Source: Cladosporium sp. IMV 00045 (taxonomy: Eukaryota > Ascomycota > Dothideomycetes > Cladosporiales > Cladosporiaceae). From it: a stretch of DNA of 64,000 nucleotides. A program made the position numbers and the translations under genes. The notes beneath the pieces are model-generated. The model was not told where the DNA came from. It saw nothing but the letters and a program-made list of their open reading frames with translations, and ran no database searches. The stretch's first letter is position 1, and every line of letters starts with the position of its first letter. Shown one piece after another: positions 36,001 through 46,298 of this stretch. The DNA is taken from NCBI GenBank assembly GCA_001931905.2, contig MSJI02000807.1, positions 1 to 64,000 on the forward strand, written 5' to 3'.

Positions 36001-37008
36001 TGCCATGGGCTCGTCCTCTTGAACCCATTGCTTCGTGGGCCGCGGAAGTAGTGTGGTTCGCGTAAGCTCTTTGTGTAGGTCCTTTTCGGCATCTGGCACG
36101 TTCCCTTCTTGCAAACTTCCTTCTTCCTGTTCTATCCATTGTTTCTCAGGGCGTGGAAGGAGGGTCGTCTTGGTGATCTTTTGCATCAACGACGGTTCAG
36201 GTGAATGTCCATGCTTCTGGGTGACCTCTGGTGATATGTTTGTTGTGGTAGTATCCTCAGGAGCCTCGGCGTCAGTCACATGGTGAGCCTGGTCGACTTT
36301 TGGGCTGTCCAAGGATACTCCAGACTTTCTATCATGAAGTTTTTGCCTGCGTCTTTGCCGTTTGGAAAGTTTGCCATCAGCAGCCTTAGGTGGGGCTGTT
36401 GGTTTCTCGGCGTCCAGAGCTTTCGGTTGATTAGGTCTCACAATTGGCTTTTCATTTTCTTTGCGTGGCGGCTTTAGTGACTTTGCTGCGGGTTTGGGGT
36501 GTTTTTGATTGGGGACGACATCTGTGGCATTCTTGCGAGGCGCTTTCGAACGATCAGAAGTTACGGGCTTTGACACCTTCTCGCTGGAGACCATTTTGGC
36601 GTCGGCCTTACGCTTCTGTTCCTGGTCAGGCTTTCCAGTCGAGACGGGGGCTTTCTTGTCGGCAACGGCATGAGCAGCGTCATTGGATGGGTCTTTCAGT
36701 TCGGGATTTTCGCCAGAACGTGATGCTTTCTTTGCCTCACGGAGTTTCTGCATATGGCGGTGGCGCTTGCGTTGTGATTTGGAAAATGGCTTTTCATCTT
36801 GCGTGACGGCTGGTGGCGATGCTTCGTCTGCGGTCTGAGGCTTCGAAGTAGGAGCTGCTCCCGTCTCAGATTTTTCGGTATCCTGAGGTTTGACGGATTG
36901 AGCCTCTTTGGCAAGGTTGATGTCGGTCTTTTGCTTTTTGTGCTCAACTTTGCCAACGTTAGGTTCCGTGCCTGGCGCCGAAGATTGGTTGCGTTTGCGT
37001 TTAGCCAT
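33091..37008 (-). CDS. Very large MBD4-like (HhH-GPD) mismatch DNA glycosylase with a ~980-residue disordered N-terminus
   Basis: Single exon of 1305 residues from ATG 37008 (MAKRKRNQSS); a GTG 87 bases upstream is not a plausible start. Residues 1-980 are disordered, alternating Lys/Arg-rich and acidic Ser/Glu/Asp blocks, with nuclear-localisation-like basic clusters ('KSQRKRHRHMQKLREAKK', 'LSKRQRRRQKLHDRKSG'). A duplicated TTLLPRPxKQW motif lies near residues 277-290 and 315-328. The catalytic region (about 985-1200) has 'LIQETLWHQPFWLLIAVTF', 'LNKTTGRAAVPIFWRLKTLY', then the helix-hairpin-helix 'HIPGCGPYAWDSWRIFCRDV' with the conserved Asp expected of MBD4/Thy-DNA-glycosylase-type enzymes. 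The C-terminus is Gly/Glu-rich and basic. The enzyme probably excises T or U (perhaps 5-methylcytosine products) from mispairs. There is no methyl-CpG-binding domain that I can see. Confidence 0.88.
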   Translation of the reverse strand: MAKRKRNQSSAPGTEPNVGKVEHKKQKTDINLAKEAQSVKPQDTEKSETGAAPTSKPQTADEASPPAVTQDEKPFSKSQRKRHRHMQKLREAKKASRSGENPELKDPSNDAAHAVADKKAPVSTGKPDQEQKRKADAKMVSSEKVSKPVTSDRSKAPRKNATDVVPNQKHPKPAAKSLKPPRKENEKPIVRPNQPKALDAEKPTAPPKAADGKLSKRQRRRQKLHDRKSGVSLDSPKVDQAHHVTDAEAPEDTTTTNISPEVTQKHGHSPEPSLMQKITKTTLLPRPEKQWIEQEEGSLQEGNVPDAEKDLHKELTRTTLLPRPTKQWVQEDEPMADETASDSSDVESPQKPVTDHVESPAVDRLDDKNASEKRSKTSSPSDSEQSSREERSFAKVGLPTSTETPPTRPGAKTIASFSFSPRRHPADILSNERRSSGLSALRTDAGSFGAYAKPMSSMKANSVPSYSSTGDVKAAFQRFNNFTHNRDEDDSEADSEDSDESDSDVEAEKAKVPSNGHPTTKGAISGQASQPSRVAANIGYTADEDSPVDGIEAIEETPKEEPANRINNAGESTDSTNEGTTTQEEPPQEAGDAGEHSAGSSSGSSDREDEDESEREGVVSEGKAQPHSNDNIQDQIVEDHGFTHQDTTTPQETPNVVIPTGIQAEAEASLPLFGDFNARQSDQTTDTEKKHSGSFLGLGHGGNSGGAGAANDSSSANNFPEEKDDLFQSIDEISRDVFGATRPLPDCKPPSNSLDLISEPLVTDDLSNTCLKKNLAKKDMSEKAKVLENIVRGASPVVWIVNTEESTGDIVLDNVRTVAEGSSPASSLSSLTESPTPPIDSLPTINVPTDRNDSEDEQLPIQENKEDNLAAVPARKKRKMTGTTSKHFSPQKSMPRTKEEESSATPLRGNDEDDKAHPPTDPSIEPLQVLDKPKRPSKKQTGTASTFFTPTPSPTKPTSPSKPPTQTPRPPKGTSTSPIPPTTSPTFGLIQETLWHQPFWLLIAVTFLNKTTGRAAVPIFWRLKTLYPNPEALSQAHQTDLVALITTLGLQNQRAKRLISIAKAWIENPPEKARRYRTLHYPARNDGKALKPYSVVELDPSEETSSNNDSCAGALEIGHIPGCGPYAWDSWRIFCRDVARGLAEDYNGKGRSEGEGFEPEWKRVLPLDKELRACLRWMWLREGWVWDAETGERREATGEERERGVRGEMVLGDEGEGKFARDAAVAAGVQGGGGKDLEVENEGGNGAEDDGVSSSPPPGKKRGKGSRRMSIARRELDVESESEEVDSPPAKRARRAGRAQRAKRG

Positions 37009-37778
37009 GGCTTTTTTGTCGAGGCGAGACACTTTTTCTCGAGAATCAAAACTTGAAGCACGCGTAGAACAAACAATGAGAAGAAAGCGCTTCACTATGC
37101 TCCGGCTCGCTGGAAAGAAGAAAGTGCAAAAGATGACAAGTAACGTGGCTCAGGCTCAGGGAGCAAACAAGAAATCCATGTATACGACTTTTGATATGCG
37201 AGATGCAACAGGTCGAGAATCTCTCATGCGCCGGCCTTTAGGGTGCGGTCCGTTGCGGACAAACGCCGCACAGACCACAGGGCGTGGAAACGAGTTGACA
37301 ACGATGCACGCGGGGCTGGATGGGGTCAAGTCTCTTACCTCCTACATTATTCTTGTGTTTTTGGCGCACAATTCATGCAGGGCGGCGATATTGCTGTTTT
37401 GCTGTTTTCAAGGTGTCTTTTATTTCTCCTGGACTTGGGCGAGCCTCGTGGTCCTCCCTTCACATGATTCGCAGGTCAGAGCTGTAGGACACATGTGATA
37501 AGGCATGTGGGCCCTCCATTTCGCATGACCCTCGGTACACTCATTTCCACCAACTCCTCACTCACTGTCACCTTTTGACACTGTGGACAACTGCTTGATG
37601 ACTTGAAATTACGAAGAAACTCTCATCAGTATCAAAGACCTCTTCTCGACCCCTTGACGACCTCCTCAAATACTCTTTGTGCCACTGTGGGTCTACCCCA
37701 GTCAGCATCCCCAGGCAGGACCCTGTGCAACCTCCTAGAGCATCACCTGCAAAGGCCACAGAGCCTCGCCTCCCAATC
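37009..37778. other. Intergenic region upstream of the glycosylase and hypothetical gene
   Basis: 770 bases of divergent promoter sequence. Short frames on both strands look non-coding. A CT-rich leader precedes the ATG at 37779. Confidence 0.45.
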
Positions 37779-38339
37779 ATGTCTGCTTCTGGACAAAGGG
37801 TCATCACGACCACTTCTAGTTCTACCTCAGGCCTTTCATCTTCTCTCATTCGACACAGCTCAATACCTCGGCAACACGTCTGCACCACTCATCACCCTCG
37901 GCGATACTCAACATCACATTCAAAGACACATCACCCACCCTATTCAATCGCCCGATCCAACCGTCTTTACGACCAACTCCGCCTCATCGACGGCAACTCT
38001 CACATCACCGAAGATGACAAGCTCCGCAACTCAAAAAGAATCTTTGCCGAGCTCGAATGTGCACATGCCTGGATCGCATTCGACAGCTTCATGAGAGAGA
38101 CTTTGGGCGGCCGAATCCCTCCTGCCGGCGATCACGACTTCACTCAGACAAATTTTCTCATGGGCGCCAGGATCGCGGATTCGCAGCTGACTGCGTACAA
38201 ACTGACGTTTTATGCGCCTTGGCGGGATGTTGGACCCTGGCTGCGGATGTTGCATCTGTTCAGGCTCGCTTGGGTGTCGTTGAAGTTCCCGGTGTCTATG
38301 CTCCAGACGATTAGAAACCATACAATGAGGACGGCGTGA
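37779..38339 (+). CDS. Hypothetical protein, 186 residues
   Basis: No family recognised. The frame is open from 37677, but the first ATG is at 37779. Residues 1-60 are Ser/Thr/His/Arg-rich and could be a disordered or mitochondrial-targeting-like region. Residues 60-186 look globular and helical ('NRLYDQLRLIDGNSHITEDD', 'RIFAELECAHAWIAFDSFM', 'DFTQTNFLMGARIADSQL', 'LRMLHLFRLAWVSLKFPVSM'). The last part is quite hydrophobic. No clear signal peptide or membrane segment. Coding status rests on composition and length only. Confidence 0.5.
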   Translation: MSASGQRVITTTSSSTSGLSSSLIRHSSIPRQHVCTTHHPRRYSTSHSKTHHPPYSIARSNRLYDQLRLIDGNSHITEDDKLRNSKRIFAELECAHAWIAFDSFMRETLGGRIPPAGDHDFTQTNFLMGARIADSQLTAYKLTFYAPWRDVGPWLRMLHLFRLAWVSLKFPVSMLQTIRNHTMRTA

Positions 38340-39034
38340 TGGTATTTTGCGGGCTGTTTTGGCGGAGCACGAAGGCCAGTAGGCGGGGTGGTCATATCAG
38401 CTGGGAGTCCGGTTTAAAGCTGCATCTTCTACCAACAATGGTGGCAAACGGTTGTTGCTTGGTGGTTTTGACGACTAAAAGCATTGCGAAGAGACGATTT
38501 TATTGCGTCTCAGTTACGATACGAATGAAAGCGAAGATTATACACGATTGGAATGACGGCGCCACGGTAAAAGTCTGAAGCGCAGGCAAGGGCTATACAT
38601 ACACCAAATGACAGTGTCTCGTCCTAGATTTGTAACCAGAAGCCCGCAATTTCCTATACAATATCGACTATTGAGGTTCAACGAATCCGCGAAAGAAAAT
38701 TTACACCCTTCCTACTTGATGCAAACGGGCCTTTCTGCACAGGTGTTACCGCCATGGCTTGCGAATGGGCAATTCCCATATCTTGTCATGCTTACTTGTT
38801 GTTGACCGCTCATTCATATAGGTATACAACAGCGAGATCTCATCAAGATAAACGCAACGTCATGACATACATCCATGTCTTATGATCTTTGCTATAACTG
38901 CGGAGGTTTCTACCTTCTCTTTGTTCTGCTCCCAATATCTTGTCTTTAACGAAGCTGGATATGGCGGCCTCCAGAGAATTGAATTCCTCCTATACGCAGC
39001 TATCATCAGATAAGGTCTACTAAAGAATTCCGTA
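38340..39034. other. Intergenic sequence before the minisatellite
   Basis: AT-rich sequence without recognised genes. The last ~70 bases may contain a partial, diverged copy of the repeat unit that follows. Confidence 0.4.
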
Positions 39035-39925
39035 GATCATTGAGAAAAGTCCTAATTTGTTCAAGCATCTCTGTTCCCTCTACGTTAATACCATCTAGCA
39101 CAGTTGGTCGGGATACATACGATCCCGCCGAGAGAGAGTATCTCACATCTGGAGCATCTCCGATCTCTTCATGCTGATGCCCTCGGATACAGTGTACGAG
39201 AATAGGTGCTCTGCCCTTCGGAGAAGTGCACCCATACAATGCATCTCCGTCTCCTGTGAGCCAATACCACCCGGCACAGTCTACGGAAACAGATGCTACA
39301 CGGCTGAGAGATAGGTTGGGATATCCCAAGCATCTCCATTATCTTGGTGCTGGTACTATCGGAGACAGGATACTGAGATGAGCTCTTCGCCCTTGAGAGA
39401 AGCGAATTATCAAGTATGTCATCCCCATTGCCTTTGTGCTCGTACTATCGGTTTCAGTATACTCACATGAGTACTTTGCCCTTGAGAGAAGTATACACTT
39501 ACTACTTCATTTCCGTTACATTCGTGCTAGTACCGTTAGCAACAGAATATCGATAAATGACCTTTTCTCTTGAGATAAGTGTAGATATATCCTGCCATCT
39601 CTATTGCTTTTCTGCTAGTATCGTCAGAAATCGTGTACTGATACAAGTCTTTCTCTCTTGAGAGAAGTGTATAAATAGTATGTCATCTCTGTCGCTTTCG
39701 TGCAAGTACTGTCAGAAATCGTGTACTATTACAAGTCCTTTCCCTTTGAGAGAAGTGTATATAGAGCATATCATCTCTATCGCTATCGTGCAAGTCTTAT
39801 CAGGAATCGGGTACTAAGACAAGTTTCTCCGTTGAGAGAAGTGTATATATATAATGTCATCTCTATCCTTCCATGCAAGCACCATCAGACATAGCATATC
39901 AAGATCGGTGCAATACCACTGAGAA
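39035..39925. repeat. Degenerate minisatellite, about 10 copies of an ~88-bp unit
   Basis: A core resembling TTGAGAGAAGTGTATA recurs near 39039, 39128, 39216, 39304, 39392, 39481, 39569, 39657, 39745, 39830 and 39919 (partial), a spacing of about 88 bases (last steps 85-89). Each unit also contains ATCTCTATC-like, CGTGCAAGTACTATCAG-like and ATCGTGTACT-like blocks. The right-hand units (39569-39900) are clearly similar to each other and AT-rich; the left-hand units are more diverged and richer in C and G. The period is not a multiple of three, so it is not a coding repeat. Confidence 0.85.
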
Positions 39926-40294
39926 AGCGCTGTTCATTGGTATGCCGGCTATTGACGCTACTGCATCCTTGCACAGCCATTGACGTCGAGCAATCTAAAC
40001 CATTCGTTTCTTCCCGGCGTCTACACGAAACTGCGACACCTCTCCCTCAGCGGTAAATGAAAACAATCTCCCCAACACTGTAGAATAGACGAGCACGGCA
40101 AGTGGGAATATTCCCGTCGAGATGCCCATCTTTTTCAACACATGTCGACCGCGCTTTCCTTCAACAAGACGCGCACCTTCCTTCCCTAGCCCATTCCCCT
40201 GTCCACGTGCCTTCCACGCTGGCTGCATTCCAAGCACAACCAAAAAACAAGGATTCAGGCAGATCGCTTACACCAGATCCAGCACACAGGTACC
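39926..40294. other. Upstream region of the CAP protein gene
   Basis: 369 bases between the minisatellite and the start of the CAP-domain gene. It should contain that gene's promoter and leader. No other gene recognised. Confidence 0.45.
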
Positions 40295-41181
40295 ATGCAT
40301 TACATCACCCTGCGCGCCCTGGCGGCCCTGGCCATAGTATTTATCCAGGCCACACTCCATGCTCTCGCCCAGGTCGAGGAACCGACCTTAACGACATCCA
40401 TCACAAGCACCACCATCTTCTCGACGCACTGGGTCGTCGTAACGAGCGCCGCTGGAACGGCATCCACCTACACGACCTCTGGCACCGCAACTGGCTCTAC
40501 CATTGGGATAACGACCGTCATCGGCTCACGGACGATCCACAAACCAATCCCAACGCACCCTCCAGCCACCTCCATCAACATGGTCTGGGAGGGCCGCTCG
40601 TTCCAAGACGCCGTGCTCAACAGCACAAACTACTACCGCGAGCAGCACGAAGCGAACCCACTGATCTGGGACGTCAAACTCGCCACCTACGCGCAAAGCC
40701 ACGCCGACGACTGCGCCTTCGAGCACTCGGTGAGTATCGCCATCTCCTGCAACCCGCGCATCGCGCCACCTTTGACCGCTGTGTCTGACGACGCGCACAG
40801 GGCGGGTCCCACGGCGAGAACCTCGCTCAAGGGTACCCTTCGCCGGCTCTCGCCATTGACGCCTGGGCGAACGAAGAGACAGACTACGACTACGAGAAGC
40901 GCCAGTTCTCCCAAGCAGTCGGCCACTTCACCCAGCTAGTGTGGAAGAACACGACGGCCGTGGGCTGCGGTGCGGCGGACTGCAGCGACAAGGGCTGGTT
41001 GCTGGTGTGTGAGTACGATCCGGCGGGGAATGTGGTTGGGGATTTTGGAGGTAATGTTGGCAAGCCTGGGCAGGGCGATGATGGCGAGCCGGGGATGGGT
41101 GGTGCTGCTCAGAGAGGTATTTGTGGTCGATTGCTCGTTGCGCTGGTCGCTGTGAGCATGTTGGCCGGTTTGTATGCATAG
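40295..41181 (+). CDS. Secreted CAP-superfamily (SCP/PR-1/Pry-like) protein with a probable GPI anchor
   Basis: Exon 1 40295-40729 and exon 2 40801-41181 (intron GTGAGT...ACAG) encode 271 residues. The N-terminus is a signal peptide ('ALAALAIVFIQATLHALAQ'). A Thr/Ser-rich linker follows (residues 30-90), then the CAP domain: 'FQDAVLNSTNYYREQHEANP', 'LIWDVKLATYAQSHADDC', 'GGSHGENLAQGY', 'AVGHFTQLVWKNTTAVGCG' and 'GWLLVCEYDPAGNV'. These hold the conserved His/Glu cavity residues and disulfide cysteines. The C-terminus ends in a hydrophobic segment ('LLVALVAVSMLAGLYA') after a Gly/Asp-rich spacer, suggesting GPI anchoring. Fungal Pry-type CAP proteins bind sterols and lipids outside the cell; some are linked to host interaction. 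Which applies here is unknown. Confidence 0.92.
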
Positions 41182-41994
41182 TAATTGGATAATGGCCTGA
41201 CGAGAAACGAATCGGCATGAGAATCAACGAATAGAGCATGTTGCATCCAGGAATTGGCAAATCATTCTTCGTGGAAGAACGTAACAGTGACAGAGGGTTC
41301 TTCTATACTTGTTGCGCATCTACCATCATCGTCAGTAACAGCACGAAGACAGGAGCTCGGGAAAAGAGGTAACACAGAGATGAAGAAGTCTCTCTCGACA
41401 GGCATTGAGCGCAATCAGCTCTGCACCGATGAAGAACTCCAAATACAAGGCATGACACGCAAAGTCTGCATATCCTTTGGTTAGCAATGACTCTGATGAT
41501 CCAATCAAGCTCACATTTCAGAAGTCGTCCTGAAGCGGAGCACCACGTCAATGATCGACGACTACCATCGACAATCATCCATCGCAATTTCTCCAACCAA
41601 AGAAAAAGGCCCGAACGAACAGACGTTTCCAGAAAGCAACAGCTTTTTCCATCGAAAAGAATCAAAAGTCATGAGTGAGACTGTTGCGTAGAGCGATCGA
41701 TGGATGAATTCTCGCGCCATGATACATCGTAGACGTCACGTCCTCCCTTTTGCCTCGCCCCGTGACGTTCGCCACGCATCATTCGCATCTAATTGTTTCA
41801 ATGTTTTTGGTGGGGGTACCTAACGATCTCGAATGAGCTCACATGTCACTGGGACTGTTATAAGTATTAATCTTTCGCAGTCCTGTCGTGTGAGCAAAGC
41901 AAAACAATCTAAACACCTCAATTCCAATCTCAACAACGACTTCAGAGCTACACCAACCCACCCAAAACTCAAACAACCCAACACAACAACCAAA
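41182..41994. other. Intergenic region, no gene recognised
   Basis: 813 bases between two + strand genes. Short frames are not protein-like. The final ~60 bases are a CA-rich leader (repeated ACCCA/CAAC) typical of highly expressed fungal genes. Confidence 0.45.
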
Positions 41995-42333
41995 ATGACC
42001 AACCATTCCAAGACTCCGTACGTCTCCCCTCTCAACCCCACCAAGACTAAGAAAAAAAAACCATTCGAAAATTCAAAAACTAACCCACCCCCCAGCGGCG
42101 GCGCCGGCGCCAGTGAGAAGTTCCAAAAGCAGCAGGCCGAGAAGCAGGGCCACGGCGCCGCCAACGCCTATGGCCACACCGAGGGCCACCGCCCCGGCGA
42201 GGCGCCCGTCGCCTCCGACTCTGGCGCCACCAACGTCGGTCAGGACCCCAGCTCCAACAACCCGGGCACCCAGGGCATCAAGGGCGAGGCTGTTTCGGCC
42301 AAGCCTGACAATGCTGGCGCGAACATGAAGTGA
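41995..42333 (+). CDS. Small Gly/Ala-rich hydrophilic protein, 86 residues
   Basis: Exon 1 is 23 bases (41995-42017). The intron 42018-42095 (GTACGT, ACTAAC branch site, CAG) joins exon 2 (42096-42333). The product starts MTNHSKTPGGAGASEKFQ and is rich in Gly, Ala, Asn and Gln, with 'AEKQGHGAANAYGHTEGHRP' and 'QDPSSNNPGTQGIKGEAV'. No cysteine, signal peptide or membrane segment. Composition recalls small stress- or conidiation-associated disordered proteins of fungi, but I do not recognise a named family. The leader and intron signals are strong, which supports a real expressed gene. Confidence 0.75.
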   Translation: MTNHSKTPYVSPLNPTKTKKKKPFENSKTNPPPSGGAGASEKFQKQQAEKQGHGAANAYGHTEGHRPGEAPVASDSGATNVGQDPSSNNPGTQGIKGEAVSAKPDNAGANMK

Positions 42334-42499
42334 ATGAGAGAGAATGGTGGATAGTGATACGAGCTTTATGACGATATCTTTTTTCTTTGTACAACCATGT
42401 AATGATGGATATAGATCTAATGCGATCTTGAATACTTCGGAACCACATACCTGACCATTTCCATATGGCATCCACGCCAGCACCAACACACTTCACATC

Positions 42500-45400
42500 T
42501 CACATCAAACTCGTCCGCCCGCCAATTTCATTACTGCCCTGACCATCCAACATCTCACCATTCCGGCCAACAACAAACTCGCGATAAATATTCGCCAGAC
42601 GGTGATACTCCTGCGCGCTGAGCGATGCGCGAGTCGTGTCAAGACTCTTCACCAGGTGATGCCAGCGGATGACGGGCTCTGCGTGATCGGATGCATTGGT
42701 GCCATTGACGGGGCCGTTCTGGCCGGCAGAAGAAGGAGGTCGGTTTTGCGATGCGCGGCGTTCTTCCTTAGCTTTGCGGCGCGCGAGTTGCATGGCTGCG
42801 AGTTTTGTCGCGATTTGCGCGCGCTCCGCCGCGATGGCCGAGGGCTGCTGGTGGGTGGTGTCCGTCTCGCCGAGGCGGAAGTAGGTGAAATCGGTGTTCT
42901 TTGATTTTCGCTGTCGCTCAGCTTCGTTGCTGTCGAGCTCGGTGGTTGCGTTCTCGGAAGGTCCCAGGATGTCGTGAATGGCTTCGAGGTGCGCATTGTA
43001 GACCACAGCCTGCAAGTCCGCACCGGAGTATCCCTTCGTCTTGCGTGCGACTTCCCGCATCGATTGGTTGCCTTCTCCGCGCGTGACGTGTTCGTCGACT
43101 TTCAGCTTCTCGCTGACGGCGCGCAGGATGTCCAGTCGATCTTCCTCGCCCGGCATGTCACAGATTAGACTCTTGTCCAGACGTCCGGGTCGAAGAAGCG
43201 CTGGATCAATCAGATCTGGCCGGCTCGTGGCGGCCAGCACGTAGACTCCGCTCAGACCTTCCGCACCGTCCATCATTGTCAGAAGCATGTTCACAACACG
43301 GTCTGTCACACCAGTGCTGTCGTGCCCACGCTTGGGGGCAATCGAATCAAACTCATCGAAGAAGAGCACGCAGGGCTTAGCCGCTTCTGCGCGCTCAAAC
43401 AGGTCGCGAACACTCTTTTCTGACGCGCCGATGTACTTGTTCAGGATCTCAGGGCCCTTGACGGAAATGAAGTTGAGCCCACATTCGCCAGCAACGGCAG
43501 ATGCCAACAAAGTCTTGCCGCACCCCGGATAACCATACAAGAGAAGACCTGAACGAAGACGAAGCGGGCACTTAGCGAATAGAGGCGCGTATGTGGTAGG
43601 GTACTGGAGCGTTTCAAGCAGCGTCTTGCGCGTCTCTGTCAGACCACCGATCGCAGCGAATGTCGTCGTGGAAGCCTGCAAAGTCACACCGCGCAGAGAA
43701 GCTGGCGTAAAGCCTTTAAGCGCAGCGGCAAAATCGGCCGCAGTGAGTGCCAAAGAAGAGTCGGGTGAGTCCTCGGCGACCGCACGAATCAATGCCTCGC
43801 TTCTTGTCCGTGATACCAGAGTGGCCAAATCTCCGGGCATGTATCCGTCTGTTTGCCCAGCAAGATCGAGGGTGTCGAGCCCTACCTCGTCGTCCTCCTC
43901 CTCAAATACCGGACCGTCCTCTTGAGCGGGAGTATGAGATTCTTCCATCCACTCGTTGGCCGCGTCACCATTGTTCGCGTACGATTGTTGATCCTGCTTC
44001 ATTGCTCCGTTGCTCTCCTTGATTAGCAGATCAAGGACTTGCCTCCTCCCGTCTTTGTCAGGAGCCTTCAAAGCAATGATGTCTCGAACCATATGACTGG
44101 CGATGATATAGTTGTGCAAAGCTTCCTTACTCTGAGCAGTGGCCAGGAGCACCACTCCAGTATCATTGTTGCAAAACTCTCGTACCACAGAACAGAGCAA
44201 CTCGCTGACCTGCCGGCTTCTGCCATTAGCATCGACCTGCAATTCTGTCTCGATGGGACAAAGGCGATCAAGATCATCGAGAACAACCACAGCACGACCT
44301 CCCAGACGAGCTCCCCACGCGGCCGAGGCGAAAGCTCGCTGTAAATTGTCCTTGATGGTCTTGACGCGTGTCTCTTCAGACACAAGCGTCCGGCAAGGCA
44401 CGTAAGTGACGTTGTATAGGTATTGGTTGCGAAGATCGTGTGCGAGAAGGTGTGCTGCAGAAGTTTTCCCTGACCCCAGGCCGCCCGTGAGTAGCACAGA
44501 TGACAGATTCAGCAGACTTGACCGCGTCTTGTCGAGTGGTGTCTGCACCGCAACCATGTGAGGCACTTCTTCAGGCAATGGCTCGCCGGGAGGCTTGCTA
44601 ATCTTAGGCGGTGCAGCTTCTGCCTGAACGGTGATTTCCAGCTTTCGGTCGGCGCCCGACAGCCAGTTAATCCGGGGCTTCGATGGGTCGCCAGGGGGAG
44701 GTGGTTCGAAATCCACAACGCCACCCGGCCATTCCTCCGTTGCTGGTAGTAACATCCCATCTGTGAGAGGCCCAGAGAACAAGGTCTTAGCGAAGATCGT
44801 CATAATCTTCTGCACAGCCTGCTCTTTCTCTGCCTTGGACTCTCCGCCGAATTTGAATCCAGCTACTTTCTCAACCGCAGCATATGGAGTGACGCGTAAC
44901 CGTTTCACAATCGCGTCCTTGCTGGCTTGTTGAGAAGGCTCCTTGAGTGCCGAAGCAGTCTTGGGCAGAGGTGCTGGCGCGGGCTCGATGCGGACTATTC
45001 CACCGACAAGACCAGGCGACGATAACACGTCACAAAGAAGGCTAGAGAGCACGACATGCTGTGAGTCCGGTGCATCCTCCCACGTGCACAACTTAGCCAC
45101 GACCTTTCGAAGCCGGCAGTTGATCCGCGGTTGGCGCACTTTGCGGATCCTGGGCCTCCTGTAAGCCAGCCGGCTTCACCACAGAAACCGAAACCCACGT
45201 CACACCTCTGAGAGTTTTGCTTAGGATGTGCTCCTGATCGAGCCAAACCTTCAAGCCCTGGTCTGCAAGAACGTCGTCTTCGTCCTGTGAGTCGTCTGAC
45301 TCAAACCATTCATTGTCAAGTGCGCGGGTAACGCCACGCAGGAAGAGAGGCGGACGCGCCTTCTCCTCCTCCTGCGCGCTGCGATGCCTGTCGCTTCTCC

Positions 45401-46298
45401 CACTCGCGCTACGGCGACTAGTGACGCTCCGAGCGTCTCGCGAGCTAGAAGGCCTAGCAGCTTGCCTCGTCTTCGGCGCAACGATGACTTCTGCATCCGG
45501 CGCGAGCTTGGCGAAGGGCTGTGTGGCGGGCGCGGCAGGCGATAGAGAAGTGACAACAATGCTAGCAGTCGATGTGGGCGATAGATGGAGCGTGATCGGG
45601 TGTGGCTGGCCCGCGGTGGGATTAGGCAGGGCGCGGACTTGCGATATGAAGTTCATTTCCAGGAAGCGGGCGTGGAGTTCAATGACTGTGAAGCAATATC
45701 AGTAAAGTTTTCGACAAGGCATTGGAATGTGAATGATCCCGATAAATCATCTCAGAACATACTCTCCCAATCCGTCGGAGTCAACGGTTCGATGTTGACC
45801 GTGTGCGCCAAAGGCGGATCCACATGCAGCGAGACGGAAACCTACCAACTCTCCAAAGATCAGTCATCACATCCATCCCCTTGAGCCACCTCATCATCAA
45901 GAAAATCAAAGAAAAGAGTGACCGAACACCCAATCCAAAAGAAATAAGAAAGTCGAACGCACCTTCAACCCCTCCCTCAACCCCACCCCCCGTCCAAAAG
46001 TCCCATCGACCTCCACGCCCGCCACCTCCCCCTGGTCCTGCCTGACGCCCGCCCTCCTGGTCTGCGAACGCATCCCCGTCCACCCGACGAAAACAGACTG
46101 CTGTTTCCCCGGCTTCCCATCGCTGCCCGCGGCTGACTTGAAACTCAGCTCGACGACGACATTCTGCACGACGGCGTTGGAGTTGAGCAGCACGTTGACG
46201 AGCGACGAGGGCAGGTTGACGAGGCAGTTCTTCAGGCTGGGGAGGAGGGCGATTTCCGCCTGCGTCGAGGCGGGGGGTTTGCGAGGCGCTGATGCCAT
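42500..46298 (-). CDS. PEX1: Peroxisome biogenesis AAA+ ATPase Pex1, with an apparent one-base frameshift
   Basis: Pex1 works with Pex6 to extract ubiquitinated Pex5 from the peroxisome membrane. Exons: 46298-45963, 45841-45763 and 45685-42500; both introns are GT-AG and in phase. The N-terminal domain is followed by AAA domain D1 (Walker A GGLGSGKT, 'AVVVLDDLDRLCP') and the highly conserved D2 (Walker A GYPGCGKT, 'FISVKGPEILNKYIGASEKS', Walker B 'VLFFDEFDSIAP', 'SRPDLIDPALLRPGRLDKSL'). Total coding length is 1200 codons plus one base. The first part of the last exon ends in TAA (45096-45094) right after 'LPASKGRG'. The next frame carries the family-like 'KVVAKLCTWEDAPDSQHVVL'. One extra A in the TCGAAAGGTC stretch (about 45107-45104) would explain this. 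No ordinary intron fits. Confidence 0.94.

Noticed and set aside
37009..37095. 29-residue extension of the glycosylase beginning at a GTG
   Set aside because: No ATG; the first ATG at 37008 has the better context and a normal nuclear-protein start.
45163..45202. A 40-base intron that would repair the PEX1 frame
   Set aside because: It would replace sequence that reads as ordinary protein with an Arg-rich stretch, and 40 bases is short for these genes. Kept as an alternative only.
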